Shown here piece by piece: positions 34,294 through 45,193 of a stretch of 64,000 nt of DNA. The notes below the pieces were generated by a model. That model made no database searches. It saw only the letters and a program-made list of their open reading frames with translations, and was not told the DNA's origin. A program made the translations under genes and the position numbers. Origin of the DNA: Gammaproteobacteria bacterium (lineage in GTDB: Bacteria > Pseudomonadota > Gammaproteobacteria > Pseudomonadales > Azotimanducaceae). The first letter of the stretch is position 1; every line of letters begins with the position of its first letter. The DNA lies in NCBI GenBank assembly GCA_028821515.1, contig JAPPGA010000034.1, forward strand, positions 124,001-188,000, read 5' to 3'.

Positions 34294-34378
34294 GCTATCG
34301 GCCGTCTGCTCCGGACCAGTCCGGGTCAGCCACCTATCGGCGAACCCTGCAAGGATGAACTCCCGCTGTCATCAAGAT

Positions 34379-35527
34379 CTAGAGATCGTCGAGATTCACC
34401 GGCTGGCCCGTCCGTGACGACTCGTAGATGCCCATGATGATCTTCATCGTCCCGATGTTGTCGCGGCCGCTGCTCAGGGGTTCCTCGCCAGTCTGGCAGC
34501 AATCCGCGAAGTGAAGGATCTCGTTGATGAAGTAATTAGGGCTGGGCAGATCGATGTCGCTCGTGGGAAGCACCTTGAACGGCGGCACGGCGAAATACAT
34601 CTTTCTCCGATCTTCCGGGTTGCTCGGATCGAGTTCGGGGACGTCCTCGTTTAACGCGACCATGATGTGGCCGAAGTGCCGAAACGGCGTGGCACCACTT
34701 ATTTCGACTTCCCGCTGCTCCTTCGTCGGTGTGCTTGCGTAGAACACGCCTTGATCCCCGAATATCGTGTAGGTCCGACCGTGCGGCACGATCGCGTTGC
34801 CTTTGGCCCAGACCTCGCCGACCGCGCCGCTCTCGAATTCGAGGGTCGCGGACACCAGGTCTTCGGCGCCATGGACCATGTGTTCCTGCAGGGACTTGCA
34901 GACCCCGTTTACGCGCTTGACGTTGCCGGCGTAGTAACGCAGCAGGTCGATGTGATGGACCTGTTCGGACATCATCATGCCGCCGCCGGACCGCCTTGCG
35001 TCCTGCATCCAGCGCTCCCCCTGCCGCCGCCGGCGACGGCGTCCCCGCATTCCGCCACCGAACAGCTCGGTGCGGACGGCCTCGACCGTGCCCAGCTTGC
35101 CTTCGTCCAGCAGGCGTTTTGCCGCCCGGGCTTCAGGCGCGTACCGCAGGTGCTGGGCAACCATCAGGGTTGTACCCGCCTTGTCGGCGGCTGCAATCAT
35201 GTCCCGGCACTCCTGCACGGAAATCGCCATGGGTTTCTCGACGATGACATGCTTGCCGGCTTCGGCGGCCGCGATCGCCAGCGGCGCATGGCTGTTATGC
35301 GTGGTGCAGATGTCGACGGCCTCGATGTCGGCATCGCGCAGCATTTCGTTTATGTCCAGGTAGACGGCGTCGATGCCCGCTTTTTTCGCCAGCTCCTGGG
35401 CGAGAGGTTCGACCAGGTCACAGACGGCGTTGAGTTGCACCCGGTCAGGACGCTCCAGGTACGCGGGCAGGTGTGCGCGGGTGATGCCTCCGGCCCCGAC
35501 GATGCCGACTTTGAGTGGGTTGGACAT
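34379..35527 (-). CDS. Gfo/Idh/MocA family oxidoreductase
   Basis: A 382-residue NAD(P)-dependent oxidoreductase. The Rossmann motif VGIVGAGGITRAHLPAYLE opens the protein. The EKP signature is in HVIVEKPMAISVQECRDMI, with the active-site Lys. The C-terminal domain has QVHHIDLLRYYAGNVKRVNG, whose His/Asp pair fits the catalytic region. These enzymes act on sugars, inositols or their derivatives. A run rich in Arg/Gly (residues about 155-168, GGGMRGRRRRRRQGER) is unusual and probably a surface loop. The gene is divergent from a ThuA-like gene, a frequent partner in carbohydrate loci. Confidence 0.9.
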   Translation of the reverse strand: MSNPLKVGIVGAGGITRAHLPAYLERPDRVQLNAVCDLVEPLAQELAKKAGIDAVYLDINEMLRDADIEAVDICTTHNSHAPLAIAAAEAGKHVIVEKPMAISVQECRDMIAAADKAGTTLMVAQHLRYAPEARAAKRLLDEGKLGTVEAVRTELFGGGMRGRRRRRRQGERWMQDARRSGGGMMMSEQVHHIDLLRYYAGNVKRVNGVCKSLQEHMVHGAEDLVSATLEFESGAVGEVWAKGNAIVPHGRTYTIFGDQGVFYASTPTKEQREVEISGATPFRHFGHIMVALNEDVPELDPSNPEDRRKMYFAVPPFKVLPTSDIDLPSPNYFINEILHFADCCQTGEEPLSSGRDNIGTMKIIMGIYESSRTGQPVNLDDL

Positions 35528-35700
35528 GGTTCTTTAGGTCCCCGAACGGGCTCCTTTTTGGTGGTGAGGGGCTAGAGAATAACCGATCATGGCGGGTTGA
35601 GACCCGGGCGGGAGGCGTGTCTGCTCCAGGGCAGGTGTTAGTATCCTTCCCGTGGCGGTTCATCCCTGATCCCGCCGAATACTCTGCCGGGAGGGCACCC

Positions 35701-36564
35701 ATGAAAGCACTTCTCCTCAATGGCCAAAGCCACCACGGCTGGCTTGCAAGCAGTCCACTCGTGAAGAAGATCCTCGAACAGACGGGCCTCTTCAGCGTCG
35801 ATGTCATGACCAGGGGTCCAAAGGGCAGCGACATGACGGGTTTCCGGCCAGAGTTCGACGGATATGACCTGGTAGTCCTCGACGACGGCGGCGACCCGTG
35901 GTCGGAGCCGACCAACGAGGCCTTTCTCAAGTACATCAGTGCCGGTGGCGGCCTGGCCCTTTTTCACCACTCATGCCAACTGTTTCCGCAATGGCCCGAG
36001 TTCAACGAAATCATGGGCGTAGGCGGCTGGGGCCGGCGAACCGAGAAGGCGGGTCCGCGGCTCTACTGGCGCGACGGCATCGTGGTTCGGGACCATGGAC
36101 CGGGCAACGCCGGCGATCACATCGACTGGCTGGAGAACCAGATCGATACCCGCGAACCGGACCATCCCATTACAAGGGGTCTGCCGGAGAAGTGGCTTCA
36201 CACCAGCGATGAACTCTACTTCAACCTGCGCGGTCCGGGGAAGAACGTCGACGTGATCGCAACGGCCTACGTCGACCCCAAGGTGGAAAGCCATTCGGGT
36301 TACGGCAGCGGCGAACACGAGCCCGTGCTGATGGCCATCCAATACGAAAAGGGCCGGTGTTTCCACACCACGCTTGGTCACGTGGACGGCGGCGTGCCGG
36401 CCGACCATCGACCGGTCGCCATGGAGTGCGTGGGCTTTATCGCAACGTTCCAGCGAGGCTGCGAATGGGCTGCGAGCGGCGACGTCACGCAGGCCGTGCC
36501 CGGGGACTTCCCGACGGAGAATGCGACAAGCACCCGTGCGGGATGTGAGGCGCCTTCGAGCTAG
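35701..36564 (+). CDS. ThuA-like domain protein (trehalose utilisation family)
   Basis: A 287-residue protein with a ThuA-like, glutamine-amidotransferase-type fold. It begins MKALLLNGQSHHGWLASSPL and has DGYDLVVLDDGGDPW, the GGGLALFHHSCQLF segment, and a late RCFHTTLGHVDGGVP motif typical of ThuA (FxTxLGH). ThuA proteins occur in sugar utilisation loci, and some act in the conversion of keto-sugars. No catalytic assignment is safe. Here it is divergent from a Gfo/Idh/MocA dehydrogenase, so the pair probably handles the same sugar-like substrate. ATG 35701 is preferred over far-upstream starts because homology begins there. Confidence 0.87.
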   Translation: MKALLLNGQSHHGWLASSPLVKKILEQTGLFSVDVMTRGPKGSDMTGFRPEFDGYDLVVLDDGGDPWSEPTNEAFLKYISAGGGLALFHHSCQLFPQWPEFNEIMGVGGWGRRTEKAGPRLYWRDGIVVRDHGPGNAGDHIDWLENQIDTREPDHPITRGLPEKWLHTSDELYFNLRGPGKNVDVIATAYVDPKVESHSGYGSGEHEPVLMAIQYEKGRCFHTTLGHVDGGVPADHRPVAMECVGFIATFQRGCEWAASGDVTQAVPGDFPTENATSTRAGCEAPSS

Positions 36565-36621
36565 TCCTCGCAAGTTGGCCACTATTGATGAAGTTCACTA
36601 ACGTGGCTCGGTGCAGGGGCG

Positions 36622-39318
36622 GTGAAAGCACGGGCAATGTACGCCGCCGGGTTTGATACAACAGACAATTCTCCGGAAGTCCTGGGCGGCAAGGGCCGGT
36701 CGCTGTCTCGCCTGGCCGGGGCTGGCTTCGACGTGCCGGACGGATTCGTCGTCACCACCTTCGCCTATCGAGACTTTGTCGAGGCGAGTGATCTCAATGC
36801 ACGGATCCTGGACCTGGCCAAGCCCCAGGTTGTAGAGGGGATCGTCTCTTTCGAGAAAGCGGCGAAGCGCATCCAAGAGCTCTTTGACGAGCACGACGTT
36901 GGGTCCGGGATCAGATCGGAGATCAGCGCCGCATACGATGCGTTGGGCGACCGTCCGGCGGTGGCCGTCCGTTCTTCCGCCACGGCCGAGGACTCGCCGG
37001 ACGCCTCGTTTGCGGGACAGCACGAAACCCATCTCAACGTCAGAGGCGCGGCCCCTGTGGTCGCGGCCGTAAAAGATTGCTGGGGGTCCCTTTGGACCGC
37101 TCAAGCGATGCGCTATCGGCATGAGCGGAGCATGGAACACGAGGACGTGGCGATGGGGGTCGTGGTCCAGATCATGGTGCCGTCCGAGGTTTCCGGCATC
37201 GCCTTTACCGCCAACCCCGCGAGCGGAGAGCGCTCGGAGATGATCGTCAACTGCAGCTTCGGGTTGGGTGAGGCGGTAGTGGGCGGAGAGGTCACGCCAG
37301 ATACCTATGTCGTCGACCGGGGGAGTCTCACGGCAAAGGACACCGTGACAGGTAGCAAGGAGAGGATGATCGTCGCTGATGGGGAACAGGGCACGCGGAC
37401 GGAAGCTGTCAGGGCCGAGCGGCGCGGAGAGCCTTGCCTGTCGGATGCCGCGGTGGCCGATCTGGCCGCGTTGGCCCTGACGGTCGAGGATGTCTTCGAT
37501 GGGGAGCCGCAGGACATCGAGTGGGCGCTTTCTTCAGGGAAGCTCTGGCTCCTGCAGTCCCGCCCGATCACGAACCTGCCGCCTGACCCACCCAAAGACG
37601 TGACCTGGCCCGAGATTCCCGGGGCGCAGTTACTGAAGCGGCAAGTGGCGGAGAACATGCCCGACCCGCTGTCGCCGCTCTTCGAAGATCTCTATCTGCG
37701 GGCCATATTCGACATGCAGACATGGCCCGAGGGCTGGGAATGGAAAGGCCGTCTTACCAGGAACTGGATGAAGAACTTCGTTGTGACAACGGTGAACGGC
37801 TACGCCTACCAGCCCCTCTACAAGGAGCGCCACGGGGACTGGGAAGAACACATGCAGAAGACCCGCGAAGAGCAGAAGAAGCTTCCATGGCATGTCAACC
37901 TGAGACGCGCGATCAAGATGCCGAGCTGGATGATCGGAGACATGAAGGGTGGTCCGCTGCACGTGTTGTACCTGCTGATGACGGCGTTCCGCACTTTCAG
38001 GAAGTTCCCGGCGATCGTGACCTGGGAGAAGCGGCAATTGCCCGACTACCTGGCGGCGGTCGAAGCCTGGCAACAGCGCGACCCCGCACAAGCGACCAAC
38101 GCGGAACTGTTGCGCGGCATGAAATCGCTCACGATGTCGGAGGCGAACTACTGGCAAGCGTTGCGGAGCGTCATCGGGACCGCAAAGATCACCGATGGCG
38201 CATTCCAGAAATTCCTCGAGGAGAACGCGCCGGACGAAGGATTTATCAGCGGAACCTTCCTGTCGGGATTCTCTTCGAGGACGCTGGACGCCGAGTTCGC
38301 GATGCGTGCCATTGCCGAGGACATCCGGGCGGATTCCTCGCTCTACGAACTTGCGTTGTTGACACCGGCACCGCGCCTGCTCGACGCCATCAAGGGACAT
38401 TCGCGCGGCGCGCCAGTCGGCGCGGCCATCGACAGGTACCTGCACGATTATGGCCGGCAGGTCTTCAATCTCGATTTCGTAGAGCCCTCGCTTGCAGAAG
38501 CACCGCTGCCTTTCGCAAAGGGTCTGCAGGCGCTGGTCAGGGATGCCGGCCACGACCTGACGGTCCGGCAGAGACAGGTGGCGAAAACGCGCCGGTCGAA
38601 GTTCTTGCAGGCGTTGAAATTCTTCAAGGGCGCGCGGCGAATCGAGTTCCTGAGGCTGTATTGGACCTCGCGCGTCAACTACCCGAGCCGGGAAGAGGCC
38701 CTGTTCTACATGGGTCGCGCCTGGTCGGTCTTCCGGCCCTGGGCCCTCGAACTGGGGCGGCGCCTGGTGGACGCCGGTACGCTCGCGCGTCCGGATGACG
38801 TCTTCTACGTCACGAGCGCCGACCTGCAGGCGGCCATCGACAACGGGGCGCGACTGGAATTGACGGCCAAGGCGGCCGGTGAAAGGGACCTGCGGACACT
38901 ACGTTTTCGCATGGCGCCTCCATCGGCGATTCCGCCACTTCAGAAAGACGACGATCCTTACGGTTCGCTCCGAAACAACGAGGGCGAGCAACGCGTCCTG
39001 CGGGGGTTCGCGGTATCTCCCGGAACGGTGACTGGAGTCGCCAGCGTCATCATGACGCCCGACGAGTTCGACCAGATGAAACCGAACTCGATACTCGTCT
39101 GCCCACTGACGACACCCGCATGGACGCAGTTGTTTCCCCACGCCATAGGACTCGTGACGGACATCGGGAGCATTCTCGCCCACGGCTCCATCGTGGCCCG
39201 CGAATACGGCATTCCGGCGGTGCTGGGGGTGGGGGATGCCACGCAGAAGATCAGGAGCGGGCAGACGATCACCATCGACGGCGATCGGGGCCTCGCCACG
39301 CTGGTCGACGACGCCTGA
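36622..39318 (+). CDS. PEP/pyruvate-binding dikinase, rifampicin phosphotransferase-like
   Basis: An 898-residue three-part enzyme. Residues 1-325 are an ATP-grasp PPDK_N domain (GGKGRSLSRLAGAGFDVPDGF, AVRSSATAEDSPDASFAGQ, DIEWALSSGKLWLLQSRPI). Residues about 340-770 form a middle substrate-binding region. Residues about 790-898 are a swivelling phosphohistidine domain with His854 in ILAHGSIVAREYGIPAV. The His lies 44 residues from the end, as in rifampicin phosphotransferase (RPH). RPH transfers the beta-phosphate of ATP to rifampicin, while PEP synthase uses pyruvate. The length and middle domain favour an RPH-like enzyme of unknown acceptor. The start may be GTG 36622 or ATG 36637. Confidence 0.87.
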   Translation: MKARAMYAAGFDTTDNSPEVLGGKGRSLSRLAGAGFDVPDGFVVTTFAYRDFVEASDLNARILDLAKPQVVEGIVSFEKAAKRIQELFDEHDVGSGIRSEISAAYDALGDRPAVAVRSSATAEDSPDASFAGQHETHLNVRGAAPVVAAVKDCWGSLWTAQAMRYRHERSMEHEDVAMGVVVQIMVPSEVSGIAFTANPASGERSEMIVNCSFGLGEAVVGGEVTPDTYVVDRGSLTAKDTVTGSKERMIVADGEQGTRTEAVRAERRGEPCLSDAAVADLAALALTVEDVFDGEPQDIEWALSSGKLWLLQSRPITNLPPDPPKDVTWPEIPGAQLLKRQVAENMPDPLSPLFEDLYLRAIFDMQTWPEGWEWKGRLTRNWMKNFVVTTVNGYAYQPLYKERHGDWEEHMQKTREEQKKLPWHVNLRRAIKMPSWMIGDMKGGPLHVLYLLMTAFRTFRKFPAIVTWEKRQLPDYLAAVEAWQQRDPAQATNAELLRGMKSLTMSEANYWQALRSVIGTAKITDGAFQKFLEENAPDEGFISGTFLSGFSSRTLDAEFAMRAIAEDIRADSSLYELALLTPAPRLLDAIKGHSRGAPVGAAIDRYLHDYGRQVFNLDFVEPSLAEAPLPFAKGLQALVRDAGHDLTVRQRQVAKTRRSKFLQALKFFKGARRIEFLRLYWTSRVNYPSREEALFYMGRAWSVFRPWALELGRRLVDAGTLARPDDVFYVTSADLQAAIDNGARLELTAKAAGERDLRTLRFRMAPPSAIPPLQKDDDPYGSLRNNEGEQRVLRGFAVSPGTVTGVASVIMTPDEFDQMKPNSILVCPLTTPAWTQLFPHAIGLVTDIGSILAHGSIVAREYGIPAVLGVGDATQKIRSGQTITIDGDRGLATLVDDA

Positions 39319-39456
39319 CCCGAATTCGCGCGGAGCGACCGAAACGGTTGCCTCCCTGATCCTCCTTTTGCTCCTTTTTATCCGTATTTTTCACACTTGA
39401 CGTGATTTTTGCGCCTTTCTATGCTGATCGGGTTGATCGATTGGAGGTATTCGCAG

Positions 39457-40245
39457 GTGTCGCTCTTGACCGAAAGACTCATCGGCTTGCCGTTTGGCAC
39501 GGCGGCTGTCGAGGAACTGCTGCGAACCGACCTGCTCGACGCCAATGCGATCTACCGGCGCCGGGAGATCGTCGAGGCGCTTCGGCAGAGATTCATCGAA
39601 CTCGGTGGCGACAGGAACACCAGCCGGGAGCAGGTCATAGTGCCGTTGAAGAGGGTGCTGGACGGTCCGCTTTTTGTACGGATCCGACCGGGCTTCTATC
39701 GATATCTCGGGCCTGAAGCGGACGACCCCGGGTCCTTGACGGTTCGCGATGCGGAACCCGCGTCGCCGGAGTGGTCTCCAGACCTCGCTGGACGCGCACC
39801 CTGGCGAAGTCAACTCGACAAAGCTTCAACTGCGCAGGAAATCATGGCGGTATTGCGATCGCACGGCCGGGAACGGATTGCGGATCGGATCCACTACCTG
39901 CAGGAGCTTGCCCGGGAGGACCCGGAGGAACAGCCGATCGCGCCCGATTCGCTTTGGCACATGGCGAGCTTTCTCCTCGAGCAAGGGCAGTTGCCGGATC
40001 CGGAAGTCGGCGTGTCGCCGAATGCGCTGGCGCAAGTGGAGTGGACGATTCCGAACAGCTCAGATGGCCGGACGCGCGACGGCCTGCTGGCGATGGAGTT
40101 TCTTCCCCGAGGGATCATAGGGTTTGCCGCTCTCTCCGAGCCCTATCGCCAGGGGGTGGATCGACTCACCGTGTATGGAGAGTTGCATCCGGCGCAGGCA
40201 CTGGAGGCGGTGCGGCCATTCACCGATCAGATAGAGCGAGCATGA
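39457..40245 (+). CDS. Uncharacterised protein, first gene of a two-gene module
   Basis: A 262-residue protein of unknown function. GTG 39457 is chosen because a strong GGAGG lies 9 bases upstream; the ORF could extend to 39409. The first 90 residues read like a winged-helix domain (AIYRRREIVEALRQRFIELGG, then RVLDGPLFVRIRPGFYRYLG). The C-terminal 60 residues (RDGLLAMEFLPRGIIGFAAL, VDRLTVYGELHPAQALEAVR) form a compact beta-rich unit. It is coupled to the next gene by an ATGA overlap. No transmembrane segment or signal peptide is present. The pair may be a regulatory, toxin-antitoxin-like or defence module, but that is conjecture. Confidence 0.6.
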   Translation: MSLLTERLIGLPFGTAAVEELLRTDLLDANAIYRRREIVEALRQRFIELGGDRNTSREQVIVPLKRVLDGPLFVRIRPGFYRYLGPEADDPGSLTVRDAEPASPEWSPDLAGRAPWRSQLDKASTAQEIMAVLRSHGRERIADRIHYLQELAREDPEEQPIAPDSLWHMASFLLEQGQLPDPEVGVSPNALAQVEWTIPNSSDGRTRDGLLAMEFLPRGIIGFAALSEPYRQGVDRLTVYGELHPAQALEAVRPFTDQIERA

Positions 40246-40679
40246 ACGAGCCGCTGCCGGACCGGGACCATGTCTCGCGGTACTGCAAGCCATCGACGGT
40301 CGGTGAACGCGGCCAACCCCTGGCGAGCGCTTTCGCGATCCGGTCCGGCGAGGGCTACCTGTCGGTCAACTGGCTCGAATATTTCGGCATACGCGTCGGC
40401 GAGCCTGCTGGGACAGAGGCCGCGCTTGACCGTGTACGCGAGACCTTGCGAAGAAAGGGTTTTCGACTTCGATCGAACGGTCGTTTCGCGTTGCTGAACA
40501 TCGGTACGGTCAAGACGACAATCCGGCGAACTTTCGGACGTTCACTACACGTCAACCACCTTCCGCTCCCGGATGACGAATCTCACGCCGGCATCCTCGG
40601 TTACACGGAACGAGACCGCATGATCGCGGCCGAGATCAGGGCTGCCGTGGGTGCGGAGGATGTGAGGGCTGCCGTATGA
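40242..40679 (+). CDS. Uncharacterised protein, second gene of a two-gene module
   Basis: A 145-residue protein whose ATG at 40242 overlaps the preceding stop (ATGA). It starts with HVSRYCKPSTVGERGQPLAS and continues AFAIRSGEGYLSVNWLEYFG, which looks strongly constrained: a Cys/His-containing N-terminal motif then a short beta/aromatic stretch. The C-terminal half has FALLNIGTVKTTIRRTFGRS and HAGILGYTERDRMIAAEI. I do not recognise a named family. The gene is best treated as an obligate partner of 39457-40245. Confidence 0.7.
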   Translation: MNEPLPDRDHVSRYCKPSTVGERGQPLASAFAIRSGEGYLSVNWLEYFGIRVGEPAGTEAALDRVRETLRRKGFRLRSNGRFALLNIGTVKTTIRRTFGRSLHVNHLPLPDDESHAGILGYTERDRMIAAEIRAAVGAEDVRAAV

Positions 40680-40731
40680 GTTTCCCGTTTCGGACGGACC
40701 AACGGCGAGACGTGGCGCCAGCCGATCACGC

Positions 40732-41520
40732 TTAGCGGCTGCCCATCGCCCGGCGCGCCAGGGGCCGGGTCCAGACGGATTGCAGGATGGGGTCGACCCA
40801 CCGGTAGAGCCGTCCGGAACAGTAGACGCTCTTGCCGCGCTCGATTGCGGCCAGGCCCTCGCGCACGACCTTGTCGGCCTCGTACCACAGGAGGTCGGGT
40901 GTCGCCGCTTTAGTGTCGAGCATGTCGGCGACGGCGTGAAATTCGGTATGCGTATAGCCGGGACAGAGGGCGGAGACTCTCACGCCCTGCGGCTTGAGGG
41001 TCAGGTCCAGGGCCTCCGACAGCGCGATCACGTACGCCTTGCTCGGCCCATAGTTCGCATCGCCCGCGCGGGCGATGCGGCCAGCCACCGAGGAGACGTT
41101 GAGAATCCGGCCAAAGCCGCGCTCGCACATGCCGGGCGCGAACAGGTGGCACAAGTGCGCCACGGAGGTCATCATCAGTTGCAGGAACGCGGCCTGCTGC
41201 TGCCAGTCCCGATCATCGAGCAGGTCGGGCCCGGCGGAACCGGCGTTGTTGACCAGGTAGTCGACTTCAAGTCCCAGCTCCGCAACGCGGGTGGCGATCG
41301 TGTCCGGCGCATAGGGCGACGACAGGTCTGCCACGACCACCTCGATGCCGATTCCTTCGTGGTCGCCCCGCAGTTCTTCGGCCAACGCTTCCAGCCGGTC
41401 CTGGCGCCGGGCGACCAGTACGAGATCGTGGCCGCACGCCGCGAGTTGGCGCGCAAACTCTTCGCCGAGTCCTGCGGACGCGCCGGTTACGAGTGCCGTT
41501 CTGCGCGTGTTGTTGCTCAT
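40732..41520 (-). CDS. SDR family oxidoreductase
   Basis: A 262-residue short-chain dehydrogenase. The cofactor loop TGASAGLGEEFARQL, the Arg-Arg after strand 2 (VARRQDRLEALAEEL, favouring NADP), the VNNAGSAG motif, Ser in NVSSVAG and the YGPSKAYVIALSEAL catalytic Tyr/Lys are all visible. It resembles the DltE/YqjQ-like branch of cytosolic SDRs. The start overlaps the nicotinamidase gene by 4 bases, so it is the third gene of a pncB-pncA-SDR operon. A role in NAD metabolism is not implied by its sequence; co-transcription may just be convenience. Confidence 0.92.
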   Translation of the reverse strand: MSNNTRRTALVTGASAGLGEEFARQLAACGHDLVLVARRQDRLEALAEELRGDHEGIGIEVVVADLSSPYAPDTIATRVAELGLEVDYLVNNAGSAGPDLLDDRDWQQQAAFLQLMMTSVAHLCHLFAPGMCERGFGRILNVSSVAGRIARAGDANYGPSKAYVIALSEALDLTLKPQGVRVSALCPGYTHTEFHAVADMLDTKAATPDLLWYEADKVVREGLAAIERGKSVYCSGRLYRWVDPILQSVWTRPLARRAMGSR

Positions 41521-42149
41521 CGTTGGGTCCTTGTAATCGTGTCCGTATTGGTGATCGTGACGCCCCTTGCCTGCCACCCGCCGAGAAGGGCGTCGCGCCC
41601 ATCTTCATCGATGCCGCGCACGGCGTCTTCGACAACGTTCAGGGCGAGCTCGGGATGTCGCTGGAGCAGCCCCTCGACCGCGCATGCCACGCAGACATCG
41701 AGGGCCACGCCGTACAGGACGACGTCCGTAATGTTCAAGGCTTCGATGACCGGGCTGACGTGAGGGTTGGTGAAGACATCGAACCAGTGCTTGTGGAACA
41801 GGATGTCGCCGGCATGGTCGGCAAGTTTGGCCGGCAGGTTCTCTGCGGCGTCTTCCGGTTCGATCAACAGCGAATCCTTGAGGGCCGTCTCGGGAATCCG
41901 CGTCTGCCCGGGCGTGCCGCGCAGGCAGTGCGGAGGAAATGTGTCCCGGAAATCCGGCGCGTCGGAAAGTTCGGCGTCGTCGGGATCGTGGTTATCGGAA
42001 CTCGCGACGATGCGAATGCCGTTGGCATGCGCGAAATCGGTCAGACGGCTTAAGTTCTCGGCGAGGTTCTCGGCACCCGGCACGTACAGCTTGCCGTCCG
42101 GCGACATGAAGTCCACCTGCGTGTCTACATCCCAGAAAACGCGTGTCAT
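41517..42149 (-). CDS. pncA: Nicotinamidase (isochorismatase-like hydrolase)
   Basis: A 210-residue cysteine hydrolase of the isochorismatase superfamily. The catalytic triad is visible: D9 (WDVDTQVDF), K120 (LFHKHWFDVF) and C153 (GVALDVCVACAV). The metal-binding region SSDNHDPDD plus FPPHC is typical of PncA nicotinamidases. It deamidates nicotinamide to nicotinate, the substrate of the enzyme encoded directly upstream (nicotinate phosphoribosyltransferase, 4-base overlap). The operon context makes the nicotinamidase assignment strong. Confidence 0.9.
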   Translation of the reverse strand: MTRVFWDVDTQVDFMSPDGKLYVPGAENLAENLSRLTDFAHANGIRIVASSDNHDPDDAELSDAPDFRDTFPPHCLRGTPGQTRIPETALKDSLLIEPEDAAENLPAKLADHAGDILFHKHWFDVFTNPHVSPVIEALNITDVVLYGVALDVCVACAVEGLLQRHPELALNVVEDAVRGIDEDGRDALLGGWQARGVTITNTDTITRTQR

Positions 42150-43321
42150 TCGACGACCTCCAGGCGTGGGTTGGGACTGTACCCGCGTCCGACCTTGGCG
42201 GACGGCCGCCCCTCGTTCTGCACGATGTCGGCGGTGAAATCGAAGCTGCCGTCATTGGCCACCAGCGAAGAACCGACGCCGTAGGCTGCAACGGGAAGGC
42301 CATCGGACTCGAAGGCCCGAATCTTGGCCACGCCGAATCCACCGGAGACGACGATGCGCACGTCCTCGAACCCGGCGTCGTCGAGCGCTTCGCGAACGTT
42401 CCTGACGAGTTGCGGATTCACACCCCGCGGATCGAACTGTCCCATCCTTGGTACGACGCTCTTGTCCACCAGGGTGCCGGATGTGTCGAGACGCACTCCG
42501 TAGAGGCGGCTGCCGAGGGCGCGGGCGACATCGACCGCGGTGCCCACGCTGTCGTTGTCGAAGTCGACCAGTACCACGAGAGGCACCGAATCGGGAATGT
42601 GGTCGGCGAACTTGCGGGCCGCCAGCACAGTGTCGCCGCCGTAGGCCGCAATCGCGGCATGAGGAACGGTGCCGAGACCGCTCCCTCCCCACCACGCCGC
42701 CTGCGCATCCGTCGATACCGCCGTGGCGCCGGCGACATGCGCGGCGTAACCATCGCCCTGCTGCAGCGACCAGTGGTCATGCCGGGCGGGAAAGAACAGC
42801 ACTTCCTTCGGACGCGCGGCCTCCACCACGCGGCGCGTGTTCGTGAGAATGCGGCTGCGCCGGGCCAGGATGCCGAGATAGAGCGTTTCCAGGTGCGCGA
42901 AGGTGTCGTAGGGACCTTCGATGGTCATCACCGTCTCGTGCGGCGCAATGGGATCGCCGTCGTACAACGCGTGCACGGTCAGCGCTGGCCAGTCGTCACT
43001 GCATCGCTTGAGGATGGCGATGGCTTCGTCGACCCCGCCGATCCATCCCGCGGTCTTGCAGAAGACCTGCATCAAGACCCGTGGTGAATGTCCATCCTGG
43101 CGCAGCACGTCCCTGGTACGCACGAAGTACTTGTCCGAATAGTGGCCGGCGCGGATCAGGTCCTCGGGGAAGTCGAACGTCTCGGGATTCAGGCGTGGCC
43201 GGCGTGTTGCGCCGGGGGCAGCCGCCGGGCCGTTGGGGGGCAGGGCGTGCCGGTCATTGGCGGCATTCCCGGCAGCCTCGGTGCCGGGTGCGCGACAACC
43301 CGTGGAAGATGCCGATGCCAT
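42146..43321 (-). CDS. pncB: Nicotinate phosphoribosyltransferase
   Basis: A 391-residue enzyme of the nicotinate phosphoribosyltransferase family. It joins nicotinate and PRPP to form nicotinate mononucleotide in the Preiss-Handler NAD salvage pathway. Family motifs include RAGHYSDKYFVRTRDVL near the N-terminus, ETLYLGILARRSRILTNTRR, VVLVDFDNDSVGTAVDVARA (phosphoribosyl site region), YGVRLDTSGTLVDKS and FGVAKIRAFE. The first 45 or so residues are low-complexity and Ala/Pro-rich and may not be needed, so a later start is possible. It is the first gene of the pncB-pncA-SDR operon. Confidence 0.92.
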   Translation of the reverse strand: MASASSTGCRAPGTEAAGNAANDRHALPPNGPAAAPGATRRPRLNPETFDFPEDLIRAGHYSDKYFVRTRDVLRQDGHSPRVLMQVFCKTAGWIGGVDEAIAILKRCSDDWPALTVHALYDGDPIAPHETVMTIEGPYDTFAHLETLYLGILARRSRILTNTRRVVEAARPKEVLFFPARHDHWSLQQGDGYAAHVAGATAVSTDAQAAWWGGSGLGTVPHAAIAAYGGDTVLAARKFADHIPDSVPLVVLVDFDNDSVGTAVDVARALGSRLYGVRLDTSGTLVDKSVVPRMGQFDPRGVNPQLVRNVREALDDAGFEDVRIVVSGGFGVAKIRAFESDGLPVAAYGVGSSLVANDGSFDFTADIVQNEGRPSAKVGRGYSPNPRLEVVE

Positions 43322-43505
43322 GTCGCCGTCTCTCAAGCTTCCGCAGGGATGGTGGCAGCAGGTCGGCGAAACTGCAAACGGATCACCGGCGGGTCATGAC
43401 TGGGGTAACAGAGGCCCTGTCTGAACGATTTGCCGGTTCATTCGACGTGTTGCTTGCTGGGCAACTGCGGTATCTTGCGGTACCTCCAATGCAGTTCCTG
43501 CCTCG

Positions 43506-44993
<1,488 letters not shown>

Positions 44994-45193
44994 CGCTGTC
45001 TACACGCACCGCGTCCGGTTCGGCAAGACGTTGCCCACGACACTTCGGACGCGAGGTGGGTTGTCTGTCATAATGGCGTAACGCGATCTATGCCGCGCCA
45101 AGGTTCTTCCGCAGCGACTGACCGTTAGTCTGCGCCCTCACCCGCGTCCTATGTCACCCGTTTCACGCTCCAGACCAGGGAGTCTGTTTTCGT

